DNA from: Clostridia bacterium
Lineage (GTDB): Bacteria > Bacillota > Clostridia > TANB77 > CAG-508
DNA length: 62,725 bases
Reading direction: 5' to 3'
NCBI GenBank assembly: GCA_017437145.1
Contig: JAFSBT010000007.1
Coordinates: 1-62,725 of the forward strand
Shown here piece by piece: positions 1 through 8,058 of the stretch (position 1 is its first letter; every line of letters begins with the position of its first letter). The notes beneath the pieces are model-generated. The model had not been told where the DNA came from and made no database searches. It was given only the letters and a program-made list of their open reading frames with translations. The position numbers and the translations under genes were made by a program.

Positions 1-22
1 CACACACACACACACACACACA
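1..22. repeat. (CA)11 dinucleotide tract at left edge
   Basis: Eleven CA units precede a permease reading frame that is open straight back into the tract. The right edge carries a tract of the same length. The likeliest explanation is an assembly breakpoint at a low-complexity node, not a functional repeat. Confidence 0.9.
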
Positions 23-23
23 G

Positions 24-1139
24 AACGGTTTAATTAAAGAAAAAATATTAAATTTTATAAAAAAAGAAATTGTATTAGTTGTAGCAATTATATTTGCAAT
101 TATTACATGTTTTTTTGTGCCTATTGACATAGAGTATTTAAATTATTTTGATTATAATACTTTAATATGTTTATTTTGCATTTTAGCAGTTGTTGCCGGA
201 TTAAAGAGTACAAATATTTTTGAATTTATTTCAAAAAAGCTGGTAAGATTATTTCATACTAGACGTTCAGTAATATATTTATTAGTTTTTGGAACATTCT
301 TTTTCGATATGATAGTTGCGAATGATATGTCGTTGATTACTTTTTTGCCGCTTACATATATAGTTTTACATTCTACCAAAAATGATAAATATTTAGCATT
401 TACATTTATAATGCAAACAATTGCAGCAAATATGGGAGGAATGATAACTCCTTACGGAAATCCTCAAAATTTATATCTATATTCATATTATAACATAAAT
501 ACTGTAGAATTTTTTAGTATTTTATTACCTCAATCGATAGCTGTAGCAGTGCTTTTATATATTTGCTGTTCTTTTATAAGCAATGAACCTTTAAAATTAA
601 GAAAAAATTTTAAAATAATTATTAGTAAAAGAAATCTAAGTATATATTCAATTTTATTTGTAATTGTAATTTTAACTATATTTAGAGTAATTCCGTATTT
701 ATTAACGTTGTTTATTGTTTTGATAACGATATTCTTTACTGATAAAAAAATATTTATAAAAATAGATTATGCATTAATTGCGACATTTTGTGCGTTTTTT
801 GTGTTTTCGGGTAATATGGCAAGGATTCCAGGAATAAAAAATTTTATTTCTGAAATAGTATTGAATAATACTCTTATTGCTGGGATAATATCTTGTCAAT
901 TTATAAGTAATGTACCTACAGCAATATTTTTATCAAAATTTACAGTCAATTACAGAGAATTGTTGACAGCGGTTAATGTAGGTTCGCTAGGTATTCTTAT
1001 TTCATCTTTAGCAAGTTTAATAACATTGAAAGAATTTTTAAAACATCAACCTAAAAGATTTTGGCAATATTTAGGAATGTTTACAATATTTAATACATGT
1101 TTTTTAATAGTTTTATTATTAATAACGAATTTAATATAG
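24..1139 (+). CDS. SLC13/ArsB-type anion permease, 5'-truncated
   Basis: Polytopic membrane protein with about ten hydrophobic segments. The frame is open upstream of the first GTG (117) to about base 24 and encodes a further hydrophobic helix there, with no ATG, GTG or TTG, so the true start lies outside the window; 371 residues are visible. The GNPQN motif (near 456) and the SNVPTA motif (near 905) are typical of the divalent-anion/arsenite (DASS/ArsB) permease superfamily, where such paired motifs line the substrate site. Only a few N-terminal residues seem to be missing. Substrate (citrate, dicarboxylate, sulfate or arsenite) cannot be told from sequence alone. Confidence 0.75.
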   Translation, partial: NGLIKEKILNFIKKEIVLVVAIIFAIITCFFVPIDIEYLNYFDYNTLICLFCILAVVAGLKSTNIFEFISKKLVRLFHTRRSVIYLLVFGTFFFDMIVANDMSLITFLPLTYIVLHSTKNDKYLAFTFIMQTIAANMGGMITPYGNPQNLYLYSYYNINTVEFFSILLPQSIAVAVLLYICCSFISNEPLKLRKNFKIIISKRNLSIYSILFVIVILTIFRVIPYLLTLFIVLITIFFTDKKIFIKIDYALIATFCAFFVFSGNMARIPGIKNFISEIVLNNTLIAGIISCQFISNVPTAIFLSKFTVNYRELLTAVNVGSLGILISSLASLITLKEFLKHQPKRFWQYLGMFTIFNTCFLIVLLLITNLI

Positions 1140-1159
1140 AAAACAACCTGATGTTTTAT

Positions 1160-1188
1160 TTGACATAAAACAAATTTAAATGTATAAT
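1160..1188 (+). promoter_or_regulatory. Promoter of the 78-aa gene
   Basis: TTGACA (1160-1165) and TATAAT (1183-1188) are separated by 17 bases, a full sigma-A consensus. Predicted start is near 1195, leaving a leader of about 40 bases before the ATG at 1237. The -35 lies inside a small hairpin that may end the permease transcript. Confidence 0.8.
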
Positions 1189-1236
1189 AATTGAGTCGTT
1201 CCTAGTTTGGCAATTTAATATGAAAGGGGAATCTGT

Positions 1237-1473
1237 ATGAGCAGATATGCTTATGACGTTAGTCAGCCGGACTATAGCTATGTAAGAAATCGCGAAGCAA
1301 GGATTGTTGAGGAGAAAGATGAAAATTCCAGAAGACTCATAACTTCAAAGCTTTCTATAGCAGAGGATTTTAAAAAATGGCTCGATGAAAGCAACCCTAA
1401 TGGATTCAAAGCTGAGGGCATTGAATTCGACGAAAAAAAGAATGAATGGGCAGTTCTTTATAAAATTAAATAA
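1237..1473 (+). CDS. Small soluble protein of unknown function (78 aa)
   Basis: The ATG follows a GAAAGGGGA Shine-Dalgarno. The protein is highly charged with no signal peptide or membrane segment; the C-terminal half (residues about 40-78) looks like a small folded domain. It has its own consensus promoter and its own terminator, so it is a single-gene unit. Its base use (GCC, CGC, CTC, GAC codons) is clearly less AT-biased than the neighbours. Not recognised as any family. The isolated transcription unit and ordered codon structure support it being real. Confidence 0.7.
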   Translation: MSRYAYDVSQPDYSYVRNREARIVEEKDENSRRLITSKLSIAEDFKKWLDESNPNGFKAEGIEFDEKKNEWAVLYKIK

Positions 1474-1486
1474 TTGTCTATGAAAG

Positions 1487-1522
1487 CCTCGCTGGGTATC
1501 TGGCGAGGTTCATTCTTTTTTT
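1487..1522 (+). terminator. Intrinsic terminator after the 78-aa gene
   Basis: The six-base stem CCTCGC / GCGAGG (1487-1492 with 1503-1508) is followed by a T-rich run ending near 1522. It sits 14 bases after the stop. Confidence 0.8.
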
Positions 1523-1574
1523 ATAATCAATACTTTTATATATGTCTAATTTCTTAAAAAAAATGATTTTTTCC

Positions 1575-1603
1575 TTGCTATTTTTTTTATTATATTGTAT
1601 GAT
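1575..1603 (+). promoter_or_regulatory. Probable promoter of the CpaE-like operon
   Basis: TTGCTA (1575-1580) and TATGAT (1598-1603) with a 17-base spacer, about 45 bases before the first start codon of the three-gene unit. Weaker than the rpsB or rpsJ promoters. Confidence 0.55.
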
Positions 1604-1646
1604 TATATAGATAAAAATGGAATTATATTAGGAGGAAAGTTTTACT

Positions 1647-2063
1647 ATGAAAAAAGTATTAGTATTTTTAACAGTACTATTAATAATGATTTTATCAACA
1701 ACTATAGTTTTAGCTACAGAACAAAATAAAACTGAAATAAACACAACAAACAAAGAAACAACAAGTGAAATAATTGAACAAAAAGAAGACGCTCAATCAA
1801 AAATGGATAAATATATAGAGGATTATGGTTCTGAAACATATGGTATGGTGGCCTATGTTTTAAATATTATTAGTATTTATAGCATTCCATTTTGTTTTGT
1901 GGGAATTGCTATTGGAGCAACATATCAATATGCAATTGGTACAAGAAGATTGGATATGAAACAAAAGGGATTTGCTTTAATATTATCTTTTGTAACGATT
2001 TTAGTAATTTGCCAAGTATTACCACTAATATTTTTAGTAGTTGTAAAAGGTTGGAGGGGTTAA
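1647..2063 (+). CDS. Exported or membrane protein with two C-terminal TM segments (138 aa)
   Basis: A typical signal peptide (residues 1-23, Lys-Lys then a long hydrophobic core ending around ALA-T) is followed by a polar linker of about 45 residues and two hydrophobic helices (about 68-92 and 107-132). Signal peptide plus two close TM helices resembles the layout of VirB2/TrbC-type pilin precursors, but no sequence motif proves this. The gene has a strong AGGAGG site and ends only 3 bases before the CpaE-like gene, so the two are almost certainly co-transcribed and probably act together at the membrane. Confidence 0.7.
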   Translation: MKKVLVFLTVLLIMILSTTIVLATEQNKTEINTTNKETTSEIIEQKEDAQSKMDKYIEDYGSETYGMVAYVLNIISIYSIPFCFVGIAIGATYQYAIGTRRLDMKQKGFALILSFVTILVICQVLPLIFLVVVKGWRG

Positions 2064-2066
2064 CAA

Positions 2067-4586
2067 ATGAAAGTTCTATTTGCAGTAAACAACGATGAAA
2101 TTTCAAATGCAATTATAAAAAAATATCAAAAAGAATATAAAGAAATAATTTCATATAAAAATGTATATTACTTTAATGCAATAATAAAAGAACTTCAAAA
2201 AGACAGTACATATGATAGAATAGTTATTAGTGAAGAATTAGAACCATTTGCTAATAATAATTATGATACAATTGATAAATTTATATTTGAGAAGTTAGAT
2301 AATATAAGTGATGAAGCTACAAATAAATCAGGAAATGACATAGAAATAATATTAATTTGCAGTGATAGAAGAACTAAATCAGATGAGATATTAATAAAGT
2401 TATTTGGAATAGGAATATATAGCGCTATTATTGGCAATGATAGAAGCATAGATGAAGTTTGCAGATTGATACGTACACCTAGAATAAAAAAAGATGCCAA
2501 GCAATATTACAAAATTGATTCAGAAAATGTAATGTACCAAGTTGAAAGCGAGAATAATGTTAGTGAAGCTGAGGTTCAAAATATTCTTGCACATTATAAA
2601 AGATTAGGAAAAAATGAAGATAAGTATGTAGATAGTTTTAACAATATAGTTTCACAGTATACAGATGCACAATTGAAAATTATTATAAGATATTTACCAA
2701 TGTCTGTAAAAGCAGTTTTGGAGGAAAGGTCTCCTAAATATCAATCTTTAGTTACTTTCAATAATAAAGGAAGAGCTAAACAAGTAGCTGCAGGAAATAA
2801 TCAAAATAACAATAAAAAAGAAAAAAATAATTTAAATGTGAAAATGTTAGAAAAAGAATCTACAAAACAAAACATAAAAAAACCAATAGTTATACCATCA
2901 AAAATGGATTTGAATGCTACTAAAAAAATCATGAAACAAGAACAAAATAAAAGTCAAGAAGATGATGAGTTTATAGACTTAACTACAGAGTTTGATATAT
3001 TTGATGATGAAGAAATTACAAACAATAAGGATGTAATAGAAAATAAACCAATAGTTGAAGAAAAAGTAGATAATATAACAGAAACAGAAAATAAAATAGA
3101 AGAAATCATAGAGCAACCAAAAAGAGGAAGAGGAAGACCAAGAAAAAATCCTGTTGTTGAAGAAAATAATATTGAGGATAAACCAAAAAGAGGAAGAGGA
3201 AGACCAAGAAAAAATCCTGTTGTTGAAGAAAATAAAGAAACAGATAGTAACAAAAATGATTTAGAATTATTTGACATAGAAGAAAAAACAAATAAAAAAG
3301 CAATAAATAATCAAGAAGATGATATTGATTTATTTGATGAGCTTGATGAAGAAACTTTAGATTTATTTGATGAAGATGATGATATAGAATCAGAAGACAA
3401 CGATGAGAACAGTGAATTAGACTTATTTGATGATGATAATGAAGAAGATGATGATGACGAATTGGATTTATTTGGTGATGATAATAATGACGACGATGAT
3501 GAAATAGATTTATTTGGCGATGATAATGAAGACGACGATGATGACGAATTGGATTTGTTCAGTGATATTAAAAATGAAGAAAAAAATGAAGATGATTTTT
3601 TCTCCAATACTAATAAAAGTGGAAATATAAATTCAACAGAAATGAACTTTGATAATAATAATGATAGAAGACAAGGTGACAGAAGACAAGGAGATAGAAG
3701 ACAATTTCAAAATGATATTATTTCTAAGGATAAAAAAATTGCTGCTTTTGTAGGAACAACAAAAAATGGAACATCGTTTATTGTGAACAATTTAGCAGAA
3801 TTGTTATCATCGATGGGAATATCTACAGCAATTTTAGATATGTCAAAAAATAAGAATGCATATTATATTTATACAGATAATAATGAAAATTTGAGACAAG
3901 TAGCAGCAAATTGTATGTATAAATTAAAGACAAATGTTGCAGAAGGAATACAGGTAAATAAAAATTTATCGATTTTCACAGATATACCAGGAGAAGAAAA
4001 TGAATATACTACAAGTGAAATAGATGCTATTTTAAATAATTTAACACAGAAATTTTCAGTAGTTTTAATTGATTGTGATTTTCAAACAGCAAGTCGATAT
4101 TTTGAAAGAGCTCAAGAAATATATCTAGTTCAATCTATGGATGTTTTAACTATACAACCATTAACTGCATTCTTAAAACAGTTAAAAAATAGAAATATTT
4201 TAAAACAAGAAAAATTAAGAGTTGTTATAAACAAAGAACAAAAAATGAAAAATTTACCATTAAAACTTTTAATTGCAGGTATTTCAAAATATAATTCGCC
4301 AGATATGACATTAATGGATGAACTATTTAATAAAGATACAATTAATTATTGTACAATTCCATTTGAAATGCAGAATTATTCTAAATATTTAGAAGGTTTA
4401 GTTGATTGTTCATTGTCATTAAATGGCTATACAAAGCAACTAATATCAGCGCTAAAAGGGTTAGCTGATATGGTGTATCCTTTGGGTGGAAGAACGACAT
4501 ATACACCAAGAACATCAGGATACAATAGCAATTTTTCATCAGAAGTTAATACTACATTAGATAGAATGAAAAAAAATTATCAATAA
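2067..4586 (+). CDS. CpaE/MinD-like ATPase-fold protein with AT-hooks and acidic repeats (839 aa)
   Basis: Mosaic protein. Residues 1-150 resemble a receiver-like alpha/beta domain as in CpaE. Residues about 352-382 hold two AT-hook-like cores (RGRGRPRK) in an exact duplicated segment. Residues about 410-515 are very acidic with repeated D/E-rich and LDLF or IDLF units. Residues about 533-546 hold three RRQGD-type repeats. Residues about 553-790 form a ParA/MinD/CpaE-like domain. The Walker A position reads GTTKNGTS instead of KGGxGKT/S, lacking the usual P-loop lysine pair, so ATPase activity is doubtful. CpaE proteins place secretion or pilus machines; no cpaF or tad genes are visible here. 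Role inferred only as polar or nucleoid-linked positioning. Confidence 0.75.
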   Translation: MKVLFAVNNDEISNAIIKKYQKEYKEIISYKNVYYFNAIIKELQKDSTYDRIVISEELEPFANNNYDTIDKFIFEKLDNISDEATNKSGNDIEIILICSDRRTKSDEILIKLFGIGIYSAIIGNDRSIDEVCRLIRTPRIKKDAKQYYKIDSENVMYQVESENNVSEAEVQNILAHYKRLGKNEDKYVDSFNNIVSQYTDAQLKIIIRYLPMSVKAVLEERSPKYQSLVTFNNKGRAKQVAAGNNQNNNKKEKNNLNVKMLEKESTKQNIKKPIVIPSKMDLNATKKIMKQEQNKSQEDDEFIDLTTEFDIFDDEEITNNKDVIENKPIVEEKVDNITETENKIEEIIEQPKRGRGRPRKNPVVEENNIEDKPKRGRGRPRKNPVVEENKETDSNKNDLELFDIEEKTNKKAINNQEDDIDLFDELDEETLDLFDEDDDIESEDNDENSELDLFDDDNEEDDDDELDLFGDDNNDDDDEIDLFGDDNEDDDDDELDLFSDIKNEEKNEDDFFSNTNKSGNINSTEMNFDNNNDRRQGDRRQGDRRQFQNDIISKDKKIAAFVGTTKNGTSFIVNNLAELLSSMGISTAILDMSKNKNAYYIYTDNNENLRQVAANCMYKLKTNVAEGIQVNKNLSIFTDIPGEENEYTTSEIDAILNNLTQKFSVVLIDCDFQTASRYFERAQEIYLVQSMDVLTIQPLTAFLKQLKNRNILKQEKLRVVINKEQKMKNLPLKLLIAGISKYNSPDMTLMDELFNKDTINYCTIPFEMQNYSKYLEGLVDCSLSLNGYTKQLISALKGLADMVYPLGGRTTYTPRTSGYNSNFSSEVNTTLDRMKKNYQ
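3117..3234 (+). repeat. 52-bp direct repeat encoding two AT-hook-like motifs
   Basis: Bases 3117-3168 recur identically at 3183-3234, 66 bases apart, inside the CpaE-like gene. Each copy encodes PKRGRGRPRKNPVVEEN, whose GRP core with flanking basic residues matches the AT-hook minor-groove binding motif. The exact identity points to a recent in-frame duplication. Confidence 0.9.
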
Positions 4587-4604
4587 ACAAAAAGAGGTGT
4601 AATC

Positions 4605-5693
4605 TTGCAGATAGGAATAATAATATTTTTAGTTATACTTATAGCTATATTAGCAGCATATAACTTATCTATTAGTAAAAAAATTAAAACATTTTCCAAT
4701 ATTAATGAAAAAATATCAAACTTAAATGTTTTGCAAGATTTCATTGATACAATTGGAAAGGATATGCCTGTTAATAATAAAATTGAAGTAATAAACGATA
4801 TAATAATTCAAAAATTTAATATAAAATATTCAACAATAGTTGTTTTCAATGGTGCAGAATATGTTTTAAAAACATCAAATGTGGATGAAAAGCATTGGGA
4901 AACATTAAGAAATTTACATACCGAAGAAATATTCAAGGATAGTATAATGACTGCTACTCCAAAACATATTACTGTAGACAAGCCAGAAGAGAAACTTCCT
5001 TATCAAAAATTTGAATTAGGAAGAGCGAAATCAGCAATCTTTTTTCCATTATATATAGATAATATATATATAGGATATTGGATTATTGAAAGCAATGAAC
5101 CACATGCATTTGACCATTTTGATACTAATATATTAGGAATAGTTAAAGAAAATATTGTAGCTGTTTTAAAAACAGTTAGTTATCAAAATACTATTGAAAA
5201 TATTTATAGAGTAGATAAAACTACTGGCTTAAATTCGGCGGAATATTTATATGGGAAAGCTAAGACTATCATCGATAAATATCCGCAATCTACAATATGT
5301 ATGTTTACTATAACAAATATAGAAGATATAAACAAAAAATTTAATAGAAATATTGGTACTGATGTTATAGTAAAAATGACTAATTTAATAAAGACAAGTA
5401 TTTCTGCAGAATATATTTTTGTAAGATATATGGGACCAAAATTTGCAATTGTATTTTCGGGTGTAGATGAAGAAGGTGTTATGAATTTTGTAACATCGAT
5501 AAAAAAAGAAATAGAAAAAATAAGATTATCTAAGAAAAGTAAGACAAAAAAAGAAGTTGAATATACATTTCCAAGAACAAATTTTGCAATAGCTAATTAT
5601 TACAAAGGTACGGGGTTGGAAGAAGTTACTAAAAAATTAGAAGAATATTTAGATAATGCTAATATTAATGAATCAAATATTAATTGTATATAG
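4605..5693 (+). CDS. Membrane-anchored GAF plus degenerate GGDEF protein (362 aa)
   Basis: TTG start chosen because AGAGGTG lies 6-9 bases upstream. Residues 1-20 form one TM helix. Residues about 45-190 resemble a GAF sensor domain. Residues about 200-350 match a diguanylate cyclase fold, beginning with the DKTTGLNS segment that matches the DxLTGL hallmark of GGDEF domains. The signature loop reads YMGPKF in place of GGDEF, so catalysis of c-di-GMP synthesis is unlikely; a nucleotide-sensing or structural role is more plausible. It follows the CpaE-like gene by 18 bases and precedes ireB by 9, so it belongs to the same transcript. Confidence 0.7.
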   Translation: MQIGIIIFLVILIAILAAYNLSISKKIKTFSNINEKISNLNVLQDFIDTIGKDMPVNNKIEVINDIIIQKFNIKYSTIVVFNGAEYVLKTSNVDEKHWETLRNLHTEEIFKDSIMTATPKHITVDKPEEKLPYQKFELGRAKSAIFFPLYIDNIYIGYWIIESNEPHAFDHFDTNILGIVKENIVAVLKTVSYQNTIENIYRVDKTTGLNSAEYLYGKAKTIIDKYPQSTICMFTITNIEDINKKFNRNIGTDVIVKMTNLIKTSISAEYIFVRYMGPKFAIVFSGVDEEGVMNFVTSIKKEIEKIRLSKKSKTKKEVEYTFPRTNFAIANYYKGTGLEEVTKKLEEYLDNANINESNINCI

Positions 5694-5702
5694 GAGGATT
5701 TT

Positions 5703-5957
5703 ATGGTTAATGATGAAACAATGAATTTTAAATTTGAAAAGGAAAATAATATAAAAGCAAAGAATTTGTTAAAAGAAGTGTATGAAGCATTGGCTGAAAA
5801 AGGCTATAATCCTGTTAATCAAATAGTAGGATATATATTATCAGGAGATCCAACATATATAACAAGTTATAAAAATGCTAGAAACTTGATAAGAGTTATT
5901 GAACGTGATGAGTTATTAGAAAGAATGGTAAAAAATTATATAGGAATTGAAGAATAA
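5703..5957 (+). CDS. ireB: IreB family regulatory phosphoprotein
   Basis: Small soluble protein (84 aa, family usual size about 85-90; UPF0297/YrzL). The core with [17 protein letters not shown] and ARNLIRxxERDELLE is diagnostic. In Enterococcus IreB is a substrate of the Ser/Thr kinase IreK and modulates cephalosporin resistance. TAGGAGG lies directly before the ATG. The order ireB-ruvX-DUF1292 (yrzL-yrrK-yrzB) is a classic Firmicutes trio, and here it is fused transcriptionally to the CpaE-like unit upstream. Confidence 0.93.
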   Translation: MVNDETMNFKFEKENNIKAKNLLKEVYEALAEKGYNPVNQIVGYILSGDPTYITSYKNARNLIRVIERDELLERMVKNYIGIEE

Positions 5958-5958
5958 T

Positions 5959-6375
5959 ATGAGAATACTTTCAATAGATTATGGGGACAGTAGAGTTGGT
6001 CTAGCAATTACAGATGCTTTAGGTATAACTGCGCAAGGATTGAAAACAATTTTTCATGAAGGACAAGACAAAGTTATATTAAGTGAATTAGATAAAGTAC
6101 TTGAAGAATATGAAGTTAGTATAATAGTAGTGGGAATGCCTTTAAGCATGAGTGGGTGCAAAAATGCTAGAGTTGAAAAAACTGAAAAATTTATACACAA
6201 ATTAAAATGTAAATATAATAAAATAAAAATTGAAGTAGTAGATGAACGATTAACAACTGTACAAGCACATAAAACGATGAATGCTCTTGAAATAAATAAA
6301 AAGAAAAAAAGACAGATTGTTGATACTATAGCAGCGGTATATATATTAGAAACATATATAAATAAAAATTGTTAA
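5959..6375 (+). CDS. ruvX: Holliday junction resolvase-like / pre-16S rRNA nuclease YqgF
   Basis: 138-aa RNase H-fold protein. Conserved SIDYGDSRVG at the N-terminus, VVGMPLSMSG in the middle and DERLTT near residue 97 carry the catalytic acidic residues of the YqgF/RuvX family, which trims 16S rRNA precursors. I chose ATG 5959, one base after the ireB stop, because the family begins at this MRILSIDYG; an upstream TTG (5947) would lie inside ireB. The TAGGA before it overlaps the end of ireB, suggesting translational coupling. Confidence 0.93.
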   Translation: MRILSIDYGDSRVGLAITDALGITAQGLKTIFHEGQDKVILSELDKVLEEYEVSIIVVGMPLSMSGCKNARVEKTEKFIHKLKCKYNKIKIEVVDERLTTVQAHKTMNALEINKKKKRQIVDTIAAVYILETYINKNC

Positions 6376-6419
6376 AATTGTAGTAAATATAATTTTATAA
6401 AAAAAGAAAGGAGAAAAAA

Positions 6420-6737
6420 ATGGATTTTGAAGAAAATGAAGAATTAGAAATGAATGAGGAGTTAGATAATATTATCATATTAAATGATGAAGAGGGTAAT
6501 GATGTGAAATTTGAATTTTTAGATTTAATAGAACTAGATTCAGAACAATATATAGTGTTATTACCTGTTGAAGAAACTGAAGAACCAGGTGAAGTTGTTA
6601 TTTTGAAAGTTGAAGAAACTGAATCAGAAGAAGAAGAGTCTTATGTAAGTGTTGATGATGAAGAAACATTGAACCAAGTATTTGATATATTTAAAGAAAA
6701 ATTCAAAGATGAATTTAATTTCGCAGATGACGAATAA
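6420..6737 (+). CDS. DUF1292 family protein (YrzB-like, 105 aa)
   Basis: Very acidic small protein. Residues 15-70 show the DUF1292 core (IIILNDEEGNDVKFEFLDLI, then YIVLLPVE and VVILKVEE). Function is not known in the family. It is the regular third partner of ireB and ruvX in Firmicutes. A GAAAGGAG site lies 7 bases upstream. Confidence 0.88.
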   Translation: MDFEENEELEMNEELDNIIILNDEEGNDVKFEFLDLIELDSEQYIVLLPVEETEEPGEVVILKVEETESEEEESYVSVDDEETLNQVFDIFKEKFKDEFNFADDE

Positions 6738-6755
6738 TTAGATTTAAATTTGACA

Positions 6756-6784
6756 TGTAGGGGCGGATCCTGTGTCCGCCCGTG
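6756..6784. repeat. TGTAGGGG palindromic repeat, single unit
   Basis: TGTAGGGG followed by a hairpin core GGCGGATCC..GTGTCCGCC. First of about twenty units in this window, 18 bases after the DUF1292 stop, where it could also help end transcription. Confidence 0.85.
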
Positions 6785-6816
6785 TGATTCAATATTAAAA
6801 AATAATTATATAAATT

Positions 6817-6878
6817 AAGCTAAAATATTAATTTTTGAAAATGAAAAATCATTTATCAAAAATTAATTATTTTAGCTT
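6817..6878. repeat. Long inverted repeat, copy 1 of a two-hairpin module
   Basis: AAGCTAAAATATTAATTTTT pairs with the complementary right arm ending in TTTAGCTT, around a loop of about 16 bases. A near-identical copy lies at 32399-32459. Both are followed after exactly 8 bases by a second hairpin and then by the promoter of a core gene (rpsB here, tig there). Confidence 0.85.
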
Positions 6879-6886
6879 TTTAAAAT

Positions 6887-6915
6887 TTCCTAAAAAATGG
6901 AACATTTTTTAGGAA
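6887..6915. repeat. Second hairpin of the module, copy 1
   Basis: Perfect 13-bp stem TTCCTAAAAAATG / CATTTTTTAGGAA with a 3-base loop. The matching hairpin at 32468-32495 has a different sequence but similar stem length and the same 8-base spacing from hairpin 1. Confidence 0.85.
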
Positions 6916-7012
6916 AACGACGTGATTTGTAGATTATTTTAATTTAGTACCCGATTATCATAATTTCTAACTACCAAATTCCAAACTCCAACTACAAAAT
7001 TCACAAAAATAG

Positions 7013-7041
7013 TTGACAAACTTATACAAACTTTATATAAT
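7013..7041 (+). promoter_or_regulatory. rpsB-tsf promoter
   Basis: TTGACA (7013-7018), 17-base spacer, TATAAT (7036-7041): a perfect sigma-A promoter, as expected for a highly expressed ribosomal operon. Start expected near 7048. Confidence 0.92.
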
Positions 7042-7047
7042 ATACAA

Positions 7048-7153
7048 GTTGAAAAATACGCACGTAGAAGAGTAGCTTAAAATTGTGCTTATTCTAAGTG
7101 TTTTTAAGCGTTAAAACTTCTACGGAGGTAAAAACAAAAAGGAGGAATTTAAA
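7048..7153 (+). promoter_or_regulatory. Structured 5' leader of rpsB
   Basis: Leader of about 105 bases. CGTAGAAG (7063-7070) pairs with CTTCTACG (7117-7124), closing a 46-base interior that can form further stems (CTTAAAA with TTTTTAAG near 7076 and 7101). The right arm ends two bases before a GGAGG, and a second AGGAGG lies right before the ATG. The fold suggests S2 feedback control, but I do not recognise it as a described leader class. Confidence 0.55.
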
Positions 7154-7948
7154 ATGGCAGTAGTTGCAATGAAACAATTACTAGAAGCAGGTGTACATTT
7201 CGGACACCAAACAAAAAGATGGGATCCTAAAATGGCTGAGTATATATATCAAGCTAGAAACGGAATTCACATTATTGATTTACAAAAGACATCTAAAAAA
7301 ATTGATGAGGCTTACAAATTTGTAAAGGAAATTTCTGAAGAAGGAAAGGACATACTATTTGTAGGTACTAAAAAACAAGCACAAGAATGTGTTAAAGAAG
7401 CAGCTGAAAAAAGTGGAATGTTCTATATTGACCAAAGATGGTTAGGTGGAATGCTTACTAACTTTAAAACAATCAGAAACAGAGTAGAAAGATTAAAAAA
7501 ATTAGAAGCAATGGAAGCTGACGGAACATTTGATGTTTTACCAAAAAAAGAAGTTGCTAAATTAAAAAATGAAATGGAAAAATTAGAAAAAAATCTTGGT
7601 GGAATTAAAGAAATGACAAAATTACCAGGAGCAATGTTTGTAGTAGATCCAAAAAATGAAAGAATAGCAGTTTTAGAAGCTAGAAAATTAAACATTCCAA
7701 TCGTTGGTTTAATTGATACAAACTGTAATCCTGAAGATGTTGATTATCCAATCCCAGGAAATGATGATGCTATAAGAGCAGTGAAATTAATTACTGATGT
7801 AATGGCAAATGCAATTATAGAAGGAAGACAAGGAGAAAGTTTAGAAGCTGAACAGGAAATGCAAGAACAAGTTGCAGAATCAGTAGAACCAGCAAGTATA
7901 GAAGAAGTTGTTGCAGCAGAAGAAACAACAGAGACAGTAGCAGAATAA
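7154..7948 (+). CDS. rpsB: Ribosomal protein uS2
   Basis: 264 aa. The core ([22 protein letters not shown] at the start, [34 protein letters not shown]) is typical S2, a 30S head-body protein joined late in assembly. The last 35 or so residues are an acidic Glu/Ala-rich tail beyond the usual end, common in Clostridia. AGGAGG lies 8 bases upstream. First gene of the rpsB-tsf operon. Confidence 0.98.
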   Translation: MAVVAMKQLLEAGVHFGHQTKRWDPKMAEYIYQARNGIHIIDLQKTSKKIDEAYKFVKEISEEGKDILFVGTKKQAQECVKEAAEKSGMFYIDQRWLGGMLTNFKTIRNRVERLKKLEAMEADGTFDVLPKKEVAKLKNEMEKLEKNLGGIKEMTKLPGAMFVVDPKNERIAVLEARKLNIPIVGLIDTNCNPEDVDYPIPGNDDAIRAVKLITDVMANAIIEGRQGESLEAEQEMQEQVAESVEPASIEEVVAAEETTETVAE

Positions 7949-7985
7949 TTATTTTAAATAATTTAATTGAAAACAAAAAATATAG

Positions 7986-8034
7986 GGGGCGTTGTTGATA
8001 ATGAATAGCCATAAGGATGACTAAACTGCGCCCC
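7986..8034 (+). promoter_or_regulatory. Long-loop hairpin between rpsB and tsf
   Basis: GGGGCG (7986-7991) can pair with CGCCCC (8029-8034) across a 37-base loop, in an otherwise AT-rich gap of 110 bases. No T-run follows, so it is not a normal terminator; it may tune the rpsB to tsf ratio or stabilise the mRNA. Confidence 0.4.
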
Positions 8035-8058
8035 AAAAAATAAAGGAGATGAATTTTC

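Noticed and set aside
2954..3607. Minus-strand Ser- and Phe-rich frames under the CpaE-like gene
   Set aside because: They are mirror images of the D/E-rich and Lys-rich repeats and have no start signals.
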